64,000 nt of DNA from Platycarya strobilacea (lineage: Eukaryota; Streptophyta; Magnoliopsida; Fagales; Juglandaceae): the NCBI GenBank assembly GCA_036898215.1, contig CM072548.1, positions 16,441,730 through 16,505,729 on the forward strand. Direction: 5' to 3'. Below the pieces are notes generated by a model. That model saw only the letters and a list, made by a program, of their open reading frames with translations. It had not been told where the DNA came from and made no database searches. This document shows, in pieces, positions 32,847-44,800 of this stretch. Numbering within the stretch: position 1 is the stretch's first letter; every line of letters starts with the position of its first letter. A program made the position numbers and the translations under genes.

Positions 32847-34450
32847 GATGCTACTACCTTTAGGAGACTTGTCGGCCTACCCACTCTCCACTGAGGAGGG
32901 GTCAGATTCCTTCATACCAACCCGTCCCTTTTATTCGCTGGAGAGGTAACTCAGACAGTGATGTGGCTGGCCCACTCCTTCGTTACATTTGCTTTATTTT
33001 TTTTTCTTTTCCTTTCCTTTGTTTTGCTCATTGGCTCTTCGTCTATTCATGTGATCGTGCCTTTTTCTTTTGTTGTTCTATATTTCGTTTTCTGATGTTG
33101 TTGCCTTCGGCAACCTACTAGCCTTCCCGCTCTCCACCGAGGAGGGGTTGGATTGCCTCACACCAACCCACCCCTTTTATTCATTGGGGAAGTAACTCGG
33201 ACATCAATGTGGCTTGTCCGATCCTTAGCCATAATTGGGGTTAGCGTAAGTATTTCGATAGGGGTATGTATCCACTATTCTCTGTGGGAGGATGAAATGA
33301 ATTTTTGGTGGCTTGTTCAACCCCTTCACTTCACGTAGAGGTAGTCTATTCGGGCAGTTTGTAACTGGACCCACTCCTGCCCATTGTCATTAAATGGAAG
33401 GATAAGTTGGGCAAGGCTGGTATTATGCTCACACTTCATTGCAGTGGAGGTCAGGATAAGTATTCAAACCACTATGGGGCAGGTCTCTCTCTCCCTATGG
33501 GAGGAAAGGACAACCTCTATCTTGCCTATCCCCTTTAGTCCATGTGGAAGTAGATTGTTCGGACATTTTGTGATTGGACCTGCTCCAGCTTGTTAATGCT
33601 TATGATGGAGGTAACTCCTTGCCTTCAAGTAGCTAGAGAATTACCCACACTCCTCTACCGAAGAAATAAGGCAATCCTTTGGGCCTACTATCTCTCCCTT
33701 TGGTGTTCCTGCAGAGGACATAATTTAGTCAATGAAAGTGCTTGGTTTGGTCCTTTGTGGCCATCAGAGTCAGATTAAGTATTGGGGCAGTCGGGAAGGT
33801 TGTACCTGCTCTCTTTAGTGGGAGGGTCAAACAGATTTTCGACTCGTCCTTTCCCTTTAGTCCATGTGGAGGTAGTCTGTTTGGACAGTTTGTGATTGAA
33901 CTTGCTCCCTCCTGTTAACATTGTAGGGAAGGATAAATTGGGCTAGATTGGTGTTTTGCCCACATTTTGTTACAACAGAGGTCAGAATAATTATTCAATC
34001 CGTCATGGTGCAGGTCCCACTTTCCCTTGTGTGAGGACAAGATGACCTCTGGCTCGCCTGTCCCTTTTAGTCAACGTGGAGATAGTCTATTAGGACAGTT
34101 TGTGAGTACACTCGCTCCTGTCGGTTGATGTTTATGACAAAGGTAACTCCTAGCTTTCAAGTAGTCCAAGGAGTACCCGCAATCCTCTATCAGAGAGATA
34201 AGGCAACTTTTTGGGTCTACATTTCTCTTTAGTGTACTGTAGAGAAGGTAAATAATTTGGACATCGATGTAGCTGGTCTGCTTTTCACTGCAAATGGGGC
34301 AGGGTAAGTAGTCGGGTAGCTGGAAGCATCGAACAAATTTTTAGTTTGTTTGTCCTCTTCATTCCATGCGGAGGTAGTCTATTTGGACAGTTTGTTCTTA
34401 AACCTACTCCTACTCGTTAACACTTGCGATGAATGTATGAATTGATTGGA
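32847..34450 (+). repeat. Degenerate tandem array, ~528-bp higher-order period
   Basis: A marker like TCCATGTGGAGGTAGTCTGT followed by GGACAGTTTGTGATTG recurs near 33335, 33539, 33861, 34069 and 34361, with alternate spacings of about 204/322 and 208/292. Every second occurrence is 500-530 bp apart. Independent markers agree: AGGTCAGGATAAGTATTCAA at about 33448 and 33973, and GGTAACTCCTTGCCTTCAAG at about 33609 and 34140. A leading pair of units (TCTCCACTGAGGAGGGGT near 32885 and TCTCCACCGAGGAGGGGT near 33132) has a ~247-bp period. Such arrays are known from 3' untranslated regions of Tat-lineage gypsy elements; assignment here is only suggestive. Confidence 0.7.
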
Positions 34451-34708
34451 AGTACTTTTCTTTGTTGACACCATTTGTGAGTAGACTTTATCTTTTGCCT
34501 TTGAGATCAAAGCAATCAAGATGTATTGCCCTAAAAAAATTCCATTTCTTTTATTAATTATGTTAAATACTTGCACAAAGTTGCATATTGACTATAAATA
34601 AAGAAAGAAACCCTTGGCTCCTACCACTTTGCCCCTTAGGATCACATATCCTTATGCTTTGAGACCCTAATAGGCTGTGCCGCAGGCTTAACTCTACTTG
34701 GGCTCTTG

Positions 34709-37620
34709 TGTGACGCTCCCAGATTTTCCTTGAGATAGAACGAACATCTAAAGTATTGAGACATGCAACATAAGGTTACCTGTTCTCGTTCATGAGAAAT
34801 AAAAATGCAATGTTCCTAATATACATTTAGCAATATGAAATATTCGCAGCAAATAAATTTTTTGCTTCAGCAATACTATGCACCAAACTAAAGATAACCC
34901 AAATACTCACAATATAATCCATAAAGATTAGAATGGTAGACCTTATTAATTACATCATGAGTCCAAAAGGTCTATAATCATAAGAGTATTAGAGATTAAG
35001 CTCCTCAAAGACAAGTAGGAACTAAAGTAACTACTAGGCTAATTCATTGAGTAGCTTGTGCAACTCAACCAAACATGTTATACTACTAACGATAACTCAG
35101 AGTATTAAGGCAATGAGTTCCTTGTTGTGCCATCATAGTCTAATCAATCATCTCCACTTGGTCATACTCTAGTGTGCCTCATGATCTTGATATATGGTCT
35201 ACCAATCTTAGAATTAGTTAGGACTACTATAATAAGATTTAAATTCAGATTTTAGCAATTTAATAGAAACTTCCATGCAGATTATTGACACATGCATTGT
35301 AGTAAAGATATAAATACATAATCAAAGGCTTAGTAAGCATAAATAACTTGAAATTTAACATGGCATAAATTGATATGACATGAACTTGATCTGAATAACA
35401 TGAACTTAAACTTGAAGCATGATTGAACGTTAACTTGAATATGACTGAACATGAACTTAAACATAGCATGGATGTGAACTTAAAATATGACTGAACATGA
35501 ACTTGAATATAACATGAATATGAACTTGAATATGACTGAATGAATATAGCATGAACATGGAGTACATGAAATTGGAATCTTGTTTCATAAGCTGAACTTG
35601 AGCATGAACTTATACATAAATGCGAATATAAACATTGGTAATCGCAATGATTTTGTCGATTATTTTCTCAGGAATAGTGAACCATTGGAATGATTTTGCT
35701 TAACATATCCCATCAGAGATATTCAAACAAATAGAATGATTACGCCATGAGTATTTTACATGATATATTCTAGCAATTAGAATGATTATGCTAAGAGCAC
35801 CTAATAATGTTCTAACAATCAGAATGATTACGCTAGGAACATTTCAGTAGAGGTATTCTAACAATCAAATTGATTGTAATAGAAATACCTCACATGAATT
35901 ATAAATGGTAATACTCAAACAATCATAATGATTACATCACAAGTATATACCAAGCATGACCGATTGAGAGAATACTATTTTAGAGACACATTTTGTACTC
36001 GAGACATAATGTGACGTGAAATGAAAGAATAGAATCCCTGACGCAACATAACATGACATGAATGTGAGACAAAAGACATGACGCCAATGGGACAAAAAAT
36101 GTCATGGTAGGACATAATATATAACAAACTATTTTGTAACATAACATATAATAGAAAATATTTCATAACATAACATAACGTGTAATATATAATATTTCAT
36201 AACATGACATAACATATAATAGAAAATACTACGTAACATAAAATACCTATAACAAATAATATTACTTAACATGATACTTGTAGCAGATAGAAGTACATGA
36301 GAGAATTATTTGTTTAACAGATTAACATGTATTAACATGTAGTGGCATAAGCATGGCATATATGTTAACACAGATACATAAAATGTAGTTTCATAGTAAG
36401 TTAGGAGTAACTTATAGTGATTGATGCATTATAGGATTTAGCACAAAATACGAGAAATTATAAATAAGGATTTTAAAAGTTACAAACTTTATTACTAACA
36501 ATTAGAAACATGAAAAATGTTAACCTAGATTAAAATGATCATTTTACCCTCTACATGTAGAAAAATAATTATTTTGCCACTAATTTAAGAATAACTTCAA
36601 AAATTACTAAAATTTACAGTCCTCATGCTAATTTTGCCCTAAATTCAAATATTAACTTAAAATAAATTGAAATAAAAAATAACTATGAGAAATACCATAA
36701 GGCCGAAACTACTAAATGTCACAAGTCTTATTTTTGTTGTAATTTCTCCCAACTCTAAAACTCGTGATCAAATCAAAATATTGCAACAATGATCATCATA
36801 TCCTAAGTTTAAAAAAATACTTAAAAAATTCAACAAAACATATTTTCATAAACATAAAACTTTTTAGTAAAATGATCCAAATTTATAAACTAAAACTACA
36901 CTATTGAATCTTAAGGTTTTGACTTATTTCAAAGTATTTCTAAGAAATCTAAAGTTTTAAATATTCAATCTAAAATATTTATAACACATTCTTAAGAACT
37001 AATATGCTTTGAATCAACACGTAAAAGTCACAATAAATACAAAAATGACAAAATCACCCATGAAGCACTTGCCTTCAACACTTGGCCAAAAACAGAACTT
37101 CTACTCCAACTAGTTTTGATTAAACACTTCATCTATTTTAAACCAAAATATCATATGGTTTAGAAATGTGTCCTTAAGTATATATAAGCATTAAACTTAA
37201 AATCACATGGCTAATAATAAATCAAAACATGGATCTGATTAAAAATATCAAACTTTTGACCCAACAATCTAATCACTTGCATAAAAATTCATATATTCAA
37301 AACTAACACAAAAAAATCTTCAAAATAAAATCTTAAAATATATATAAAAGTCTTAGAATCATCAAATAAAAATATCAAAACCAATAGAGTAAGATTAAAC
37401 CACAAAAGATTCAAACATCCTTAAAAATAAACTTTTTTTCCTCTTCCAATTTTTAAATTTCTAGATTTGAAAAAATCTTCTATAAAAAACTTTAATCATG
37501 CAAGTAGTTTTCAAAAAAAATTCATATAAACATGTCAAAAACACTCCATAAAACTTTTAGATTAATATATGTTCATTAACTTGGTCAAAACTTTCAAAGC
37601 ACAACACACTATCTATATTA
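34709..37620 (+). repeat. Degenerate long LTR-like region
   Basis: It starts TGTGACGCTCCCAGATTTTCC, a start I associate with a group of gypsy LTRs. It runs through AT-rich, internally repetitive sequence with no coding capacity. I could not locate the matching end or a convincing target duplication, so limits and class are uncertain. Confidence 0.35.
35380..36260 (+). repeat. Degenerate short tandem repeats inside the LTR-like region
   Basis: Three blocks: CATGAACTTGAATATGACTGAA-like units (35380-35560); units of about 45-50 bp around AGAATGATTACGCTA (35648-35945); and ATAACATATAATAGAAAATA-like units (36100-36250). Confidence 0.6.
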
Positions 37621-37833
37621 TCGCCCAGATTATGTGAAAAGTGTGAAAAAAAAGTTGAATAAAATAATATTATAAAATTAAAATATTATTTTAATATTAA
37701 TTTTATTAAGACCTTTAAAAAGTTGGGTTGCTTTTTATTTTTAATTCGAAAGTTTGATAAAGTTATAATGATTAGTTTGAAAGTATTCATGCTTGAGTGA
37801 TGTTTGGGAATGAGATGAGATGATAATTTTGAG

Positions 37834-37881
<48 letters not shown>

Positions 37882-38038
37882 GACAAGCCCTAGCTCAAGC
37901 TTTATCATTACTATTCACAAACTATTTTATTGTTATTTATAATTTTTTTTTATTTCATCTCATATATTCTCCAAACTTATCTATACTCTTTCTATGATAA
38001 ATCGACAGTATATGCAAATGTCAAAGAAATAAAAATTT
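37621..38038. repeat. AT-rich MITE remnant and (TA)n microsatellite
   Basis: Sequence at 37630-37830 resembles the AT-rich body of the elements at 38039 and 63614 (AAAGTTGGGTTG, AAGTTATAATGATTAG, GGGAATGAGATGAGATGA). A (TA)n run occupies 37840-37878. Confidence 0.45.
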
Positions 38039-38262
38039 AGGTTTGGTTTGTCTTTTGAATTGAGTTAAATTTAGTTAAGTAAAAGTTAAAAGTTAAGCGT
38101 TGAATAAGATATTATTAAAATATATTTTTTTAATATTATTTTTATTTTAGAATTTTAAAAAGTTGAATTATTAATTTTATTTTGTGTAAGAATTTTAAAA
38201 AATTGTAATGATTAGATAAAATAAGATGAGTTAAGATTTATTCAAAAAACAAACGAGGCCTT
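38039..38262. mobile_element. MITE with imperfect terminal inverted repeats
   Basis: The left end GGTTTGGTTTGTCTTTTGAA pairs with the right end, whose reverse complement is GGCCTCGTTTGTTTTTTGAA. The interior is AT-rich and noncoding. A related element is at 63614-63813 and a decayed one near 39195-39400. The target duplication is not clear, so the superfamily is unassigned. Confidence 0.55.
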
Positions 38263-38276
38263 ACCATCCAAATTCT

Positions 38277-39126
38277 GACACATCATAGTATCGCTACTTT
38301 GAAATGTTCACTATTGGTCAAAGCAACAAAATCAAATATATTTAGAAGAGGGCGGCACATTCAAATTTTATTAAAAATAAATTTTTTCATATGACGAAAG
38401 GTACCGTGAAAACAAACAAATCAACAAAGCAACCCAATCACCCAAACAAAATGAAAATAATATGGACACATCATAGTATTGCTTCTTTGAAATGTTCACT
38501 AGAGGTCAAAGCAACAAAATCAAATATATTTAGAAGAGGGCGGCACATTCAAACTTTTTTAAAAATAAACTTTCACAAATGACAGAAGAATACAGTAAAA
38601 ACAAACGAACCAACAAAGCCAACCCAATCACCCAAACAAAATGAAAATAATACGCGCAAAAATAAAAATGTCCCATACTACCTATGAATACAAAGCAAGC
38701 CCAACCTCTCCAACTAGCACAAGAATCCCTTAAGTTCTGTCGAAAGCAAATCAAATTGATGAGAAAATTGGCAACCTTCTACTGCAACCTTCCTCACTTG
38801 GTCGTGCTAGAAAATTGGCAACTATATTTCCTTCTCTAAATTGATGAGAAATAGAGAAAGATAAGCCACTTGAAAATGATGATAATATCGTTCAAAAAAT
38901 CCACAACTACCAAACCGTACATCTATTATTTTGTATCCAATCAACCACAATTTTAGAATGTCATTCAATATCCACTTGCAAGAAACCCAAACTCAAACAC
39001 AACTTAATCCCATCTATCAAGGCCCTTAGTTCTGCTTCGTTATTGGTCTTGAAACCAAAACAAGTAGAAAACGCTGCAATAAATTTGCTATCACCATCTC
39101 GGATCACACCCCCACCACCCATTTTT
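38277..39126 (-). pseudogene. LINE 3' end: RNase H domain remnant and 3' untranslated region
   Basis: From 39126 the minus strand reads GGGGVIRDGDSKFIAAFS, then FGFKTNNEAELRALIDGI and KIVVDWIQNN, and later REGNIVANFLAR. This is the RNase H domain that plant L1-type LINEs carry behind the reverse transcriptase. A stop (DIE then TGA) and later shifts break it. Below about 38740 comes 3' untranslated sequence. It holds two tandem copies of a 187-bp unit (38277-38463 and 38464-38650), each with GAGGGCGGCACATTCAAA on the plus strand. The reverse transcriptase and endonuclease parts are absent, so this is a 5'-truncated, decayed copy. Confidence 0.7.
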
Positions 39127-40411
39127 GCTTGATGATGCTATGACAAATCTCCTAGGGATGGTCATGTGGGTTATGATTTGGCATAAAGGCATGTTAGGAT
39201 ATATAGTGAAATTTTTTCATCTCATTTCATTGTATTATTATAATTTCTTAAATTTTTTATATAAAATATAATAAATAATTTAATTTTTTTAAGTTTTTAA
39301 AAAATAATAATATTACAAATAATATTTTAACAATATTTTATTTAATTTTTAACTTTTATTTCAACTCATGATCTCATCTCAACTTAATGTACTAACCGCA
39401 CCTCGCACCTAGCACCTAAATGTAACGATATTGGACTGCCGACGAGAAGAGATTATTTTATAAATTAATTAGTCTACTTCATGTTATAGAATAAATGTGT
39501 ACATTAATCATGATTTGCAGTAAAATAAAGTGGGAGGAGGCTTTGGAGACTGCCTGCCAGTAGTAGCTTGACAACCTCATTGTCATGAAAAACACTCCGC
39601 AACCATTTCCTGTCACGATGAATATTTATTTTTTCGTTGTTTATTTGGCCCGCATGAGATGATCTAGTAGATCAGAATAATGAGATAATTAACATCTTGC
39701 TGTACTACACATGTAATCTTATTAGGGGTCAAAGAGATTTGCAGTGAATTCTGATGTGCGATTATAACTCAAATAATTATATATATAATATCAGCTTATT
39801 AACTTTTCGACTCTATTAAAAAAATTATTATTTGTTGTTGTTTTTGAAATGCAAAAAGTGTAGACTCATTTTCTATACCTTACCTTTTAAGCAAGGCCAA
39901 ATAGAAAACAAAGGTAGAAAAATATATAAAAATTAAGACACCCTATATACGGCAATCAACGATATCAATATGCATGATTAATTTCAAAAGGCACTCGCAC
40001 AAGCACAATCTTACACAGGACAATGACACGCCCGAAAATAAAGTTTGAGTGAACATACATGGAGTCATATTTTTTTATTGGTACCAGGTGTCCAAGAATT
40101 CTGAAGTTTAGAGTCTCAACTAATTCCGAAGTTATAAAGGCTTTCGAGAAGGAATTTTTCGCAAGTGTATGTTGGATAATATAAAGAGAGCATACCCCAA
40201 ACCCAACGCCTTGAGCTTTCTGTATGTAACACATAATTCACTACATCTATATAGAATAATACATGAATAATACCAGCTTTCGTGCTCTGTACCTCTTCAT
40301 ATATATATATATATATATATCTTGGTGTACCAACTAGGTAGTGTTAATTAGCTGGCAAACCCCCAATATTTACTTCTAAATAGTAAATGGTACGTACCTC
40401 ATTTTTCACAG
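39127..40411. other. Noncoding spacer before the receptor kinase pseudogene
   Basis: It contains a decayed AT-rich MITE-like segment (39195-39400) and an (AT)n run near 40299-40320. I see no signal peptide, LRR N-terminal cap or first exon for the pseudogene that follows. Confidence 0.4.
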
Positions 40412-40555
40412 GTTCTATCCCATCAACTCTGTTCAAGTGCAAACATCTGCAGAGTTTGAAGTTAGGAACTAATAATTTTGAAGGAAGAGTACCCCTGGAA
40501 GTTGGAAACTTAACCATGCTTTTAGATTTAGACCTTTCCAAAAACAACTACGATG
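40412..40555 (+). pseudogene. LRR exon a (144 nt)
   Basis: Bounded by TTTTCACAG and GTAAG. It encodes two 24-residue repeats: SIPSTLFKCKHLQSLKLGTN and NNFEGRVPLEVGNLTMLLDL. It begins and ends in phase 1 (G|GT), so it is a modular two-repeat exon. Confidence 0.75.
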
Positions 40556-40655
40556 GTAAGCATGCACTTAGTCTTGTTTTAGTGAACAATTATATTTTTT
40601 TATTCTATCAACAAACCTAGTTTTTGTTTCTAAGTGCTAATTATTTCACATGAAG

Positions 40656-40799
40656 GTACTATCCCATCTTCTTTGTTCAACTGCAAATAGCTCCAAACTT
40701 TATATCTGCGATTTAATAATTTCACTGGAAGTCTATCCTCGGAAATTGGGAATTTCACCATGCTTAGAGTGTCAAGCATTGCCTACAACAAATTTCAAG
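40656..40799 (+). pseudogene. LRR exon b (144 nt) with premature stop
   Basis: Bounded by CATGAAG and GTTGC. Same length and phase as exon a. It reads TIPSSLFNCK, then TAG at 40688-40690, then LQTLYLRFNNFTGSLSSEIG. It is homologous to exon a, suggesting exon duplication. Confidence 0.72.
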
Positions 40800-41070
40800 G
40801 TTGCTAATTAGTCTTGTTCAAGTCAATTAAATGGATAACACCATGCATTAATTTAGCATACATGCTCTATGTTTCTATCTAGTTTGATTAAAAAAAACAA
40901 CCTCAATCAATTCAAAGATGGTTTAACCGATAAGTTTTGCCAACATAATCAATGTAGGAATCACCTCCAATATGGTCCTTGAAGTCTTGGTTGTTTTCTT
41001 TACAGTTAACGTCACTCAATATAATTATTTTTTTTATTATATGTATATCTAATTATTTACATTGTGACAG

Positions 41071-41750
41071 GTGCAATACCAAGTGAAATCGGTTATCTAC
41101 AGAACCTTACATTTATCGGTCTTGGAAACAACGATTTTGCTGGCTCAATCACATTCGAAATCTTCAACATTTCAACATTACGGTCAATGGGAATGGTTTT
41201 AAATAACCTCACACAGCATCTTCCATCAAATGTTGGTCTCTTCCTTCCAAATCTTCATACACTTACTCCTGGGGGAAATGAATTGAGTGGAACTATCTAA
41301 ATTCTATCTACAATGCTTCACAACTCATTTTGCTCGGCTTGAGTCAGAACTCATTCACAGGATTAATCCCGAAAACACTTGGTAACTTAAGGTTGCTCCA
41401 GACACTCAATCTAGAAAAAAATAATATGACCGTTGAATCTATAGAACTCGAGAGTTTTTTTTCACTCATTTGTCTAATTGCATATATCTTAGAACGCTAG
41501 CTTTATCAACCAATCAACTTAATGGGTTCCTCCCGAGTTCAATTGGGAACCTCTCGATCGTTCTTCAAGATCTTTTATTGTATGATTGCAATATTAAAGG
41601 AAACGTTCCTATTGAGATTGGCAATTTAAGTAGACTGACTTTTTTGGAACTAACCACAAATGATTTGACAGGACTCATTCCAACTGCAATAGGAAAGTTG
41701 CATATGCTCTAACTTTTAGGCCTTGAAAGTAATAGATTAAAAGGTCACAT
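41071..41750 (+). pseudogene. LRR exon c, 5' part, up to the Copia insertion
   Basis: Starts after TTGTGACAG with AIPSEIGYLQNLTFIGLG. It continues through several repeats with a frame change at about 41300. A T-run region (about 41456) shifts frame again, then NQLNGFLPSSIGNLS and GLIPTAIGKLHML follow. It ends in CACAT, the target duplication of Copia element A. Confidence 0.8.
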
Positions 41751-41845
41751 GGTAAGAGTTTTATTTAAATTTTGTGTTCCACACACCCATCTTATCAGTT
41801 TGAAATAGTTCAAAATTTTATTAGATAATATTTGATTTATGAAGG

Positions 41846-44800
41846 TATCAGATCAATAGAAGATAAATACTCTGCTATGAAAACAGAGGAGAAAGCAAAT
41901 GAAATGAGAGAAAACTGAACTGTATTCATACGTTCTTAGATTCCATTTCTACATGAGGTAAGCTCTATTTATACATGAATAAACTAACTTAGATCTTTAC
42001 ATGTGTCTGCTCTGTAACTAACTTAACTAACTTGACTTATACTTAATACTCCCCTTCAAGATGGAGTGTAGATGTTAATCACACCCATCTTGGAGAGAAT
42101 ATCAGAGAAAGGAGTATAGCCAAGCGGCTTAGTTAGAATATTTGCCAATTGATGAGCAGATGATACATGTAGAGTCTTCAATGTCCCTACTAGTAATTTT
42201 TCCCGAACAATATGACAATCAATGTCAATATGCTTTGTTCGTTCATGGAAAACTGGGTATGCCGAGATGTGAATAGGAACCTCATTATCAAAAAATAAAG
42301 CAGCAGGTTTACATTGTGGAACAGACAAGTCTTTAAGTAAATGTTGTAACCAAGTGACCTCACAAGTTGTTGTATCCATGGCCCAATACTCAGCCTCTGT
42401 CGCGGATCTAGAAACCGTATTTTGCTTCTTTGATTTCCATGAAATGAGTGACTGACCAAGAAAAATGTAGAAATCCGTGATAGACTTTCTAGTGTCTCTG
42501 CATGCAGCCCAATCTGCATCACAAAATGCTTTCAAATTCAACTCATTTTGTGATGGATAAAATAACCCTTGACCAAGACTATTTTTTAGGTATCTCACAA
42601 CATGATGTGCAGCTGCTAGATAATCTTTAGTTGGATTAGCAACATACTGACTTAGTAATTGTACCGAGAATGACAAATCAGGCCTTATTATGGTTAAATA
42701 GAGAAGTCTACCCACTAATCTTCTATAACACAGTGGGTCTTCAAGAGCTTTACCTTCAGTTTTGGTCAATTTTAAATTATTATCCATTGGAAAGGAGGCT
42801 GGTTTACATGCCAAATATCCTGAATCAAAAAGTATCTCTAGTGCATATTTTATTTGTGAAACTGTGATTCCTTTGGCAGACATAGCAATCTCAAGACCAA
42901 GAAAGTATTTCAAAGGTCCAAGATACTTAAACTTGAACTGTGAGTGAAGAAATTTCTTCAAATCAGCAACAGCTTCATCATCATTACTAGTGATGATTAT
43001 ATCATCTACATACACTAGTAATGCAATAAATGAATGATGTTTCTGTCAAGTAAAAAAAGTAGGATCTACTGATGATTGTTTAAAATCATGGGGTAACAAA
43101 GCAGATGAAAATTTAGAAAACCATTGTCTTGAAGCCTGTTCAAGGCCATATAATGATTTATTTAGTTTACACACCAAATTTGAGTTGGCTCGAGTAGAGG
43201 GCAGAAACTCCCCCTTAGCAGTAACCCTTTCATAATGAAATCCTTAAGGCAAAGACATGTACACTTCCTTTTCTAAATCCCCATGTAGGAAAGCGTTGTT
43301 CACATCCATTTGATGCAAAGACCAGTTCTTAGCTGCAGCAATGGCTAGAAGAACTCTAACTGTCACTAACTTGGCAATAGGTGAAAAAGTTTCCAAGTAA
43401 TCCAAGCCCTCTTGTTGTATATACCCTTTAACAACTAAACGAGCTTTATACCTTTCCACAGAACCATTATAGTTGTATTTTATTTCGTAAACCCACTTAC
43501 ACCCCACAGCTTGCTTGTTAGGAGGTAAGTGTGCTACTGTCCAAGTTTGATTTTCCTCCAAGGCTTTGATTTCATCAGCCATGGCATCACACCACTGTTT
43601 GTGTTGGATGGCTTGTCTAAAAGATGTTGGTTCTTTTTGGTAGGGAATAGAAAAGTGTGAATGCTCTATGAGATGTCGAAAGCTTAGAATATGATAAAAA
43701 AAAGAAGAAGAAATGGAATACCTAGTACCTAGAATAGAACCTTCATTCATGGACTGAGAGGATGAAGTGGCTACTGCATCAGTGGCCAGATTACAATGAT
43801 AATCTGCAGGATATGATGGAGTTTTATGAATTCTGGTAGATTTTCTGAATTTAGGTTATGTACTTGACTGATTTGTATTTGGCTGAGCAAATTTTGAAAT
43901 TCTGGACAAATTGAAAAGTCATTTCTTGAACAGATTAGAGGATCAATTTTGGGACAAATATCTGTCTTATTTAAGTTGGGAACCATATGCTGATGATTTT
44001 TTGGTCTGAAGACATCAACAGGAATGAAATCATTTGTTTGAGGAACTGGTATAACCACTGAATTATTTTAAAGATCATTACCAGTTTTGAATGGAAAAAC
44101 AGATTCTCTAAAAATTACATCCCTGAACAGAATTATAGAATTCGTGTCTAGATTATACAACTTATATCCATTGGTTCCATATGGATATCCAAGAAATATA
44201 CAAGGATAAGCTCTAGAATCAAATTTAGACCGATTATGGGATAGAGTTGAAGCAAAACATAAGCACCCGAAAACTCTAAGATGAGAATAATTTGGTAATT
44301 TTGAGAATAAAATCTCATATGGTGACTTATCAGACAACAGAGGGGAAGGTGTCCTATTAATAAGGTAGGTTTCTGTCAAGATGCACTCACTCCAAAAAAC
44401 AAGTGGCAGATTAGCATGAAATCTTAGTGATCTTGCTACATTTAATAGATGTTGGTGTTTACGCTCAACTACACCATTTTGTTGAGGTGTAGCAACACAT
44501 GTCTTCTGGTGTATGACTCCTCTAGAAGAATAAAAGTCTGGCATATTAAACTCGGCACCTCTGTCAGTTCTAATTGTTTTGATATGAATATCAAATTGAG
44601 TCGCTATGAGCTTAAAGAATGACTGAACAAGAGAGCGAGCATCAGATTTAATTTTCATTAGATATACCCAAGTACAACGTGAATGGTCATCCACAATTGT
44701 AAGAAAATATCTAAAACCAGTGAAAGACTCTATTGAGAAAGGGTCCCAAATATCACAATGTATCAAATCAAAAAATTTATTGGTGATAGAATGACTAACA

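Noticed and set aside
34709..36260. Short regularly spaced repeats suggesting a CRISPR-like array
   Set aside because: Units are degenerate and directly adjoining without unique spacers, in a plant nuclear context; ordinary tandem repeats.
34704..39699. Possible 5-kb LTR from 34709 with TCTTG on both sides (34704-34708 and after CA near 39694)
   Set aside because: The interval contains a LINE 3' end and a MITE and the terminal sequences do not look like one LTR. A five-base match is expected by chance over this distance.
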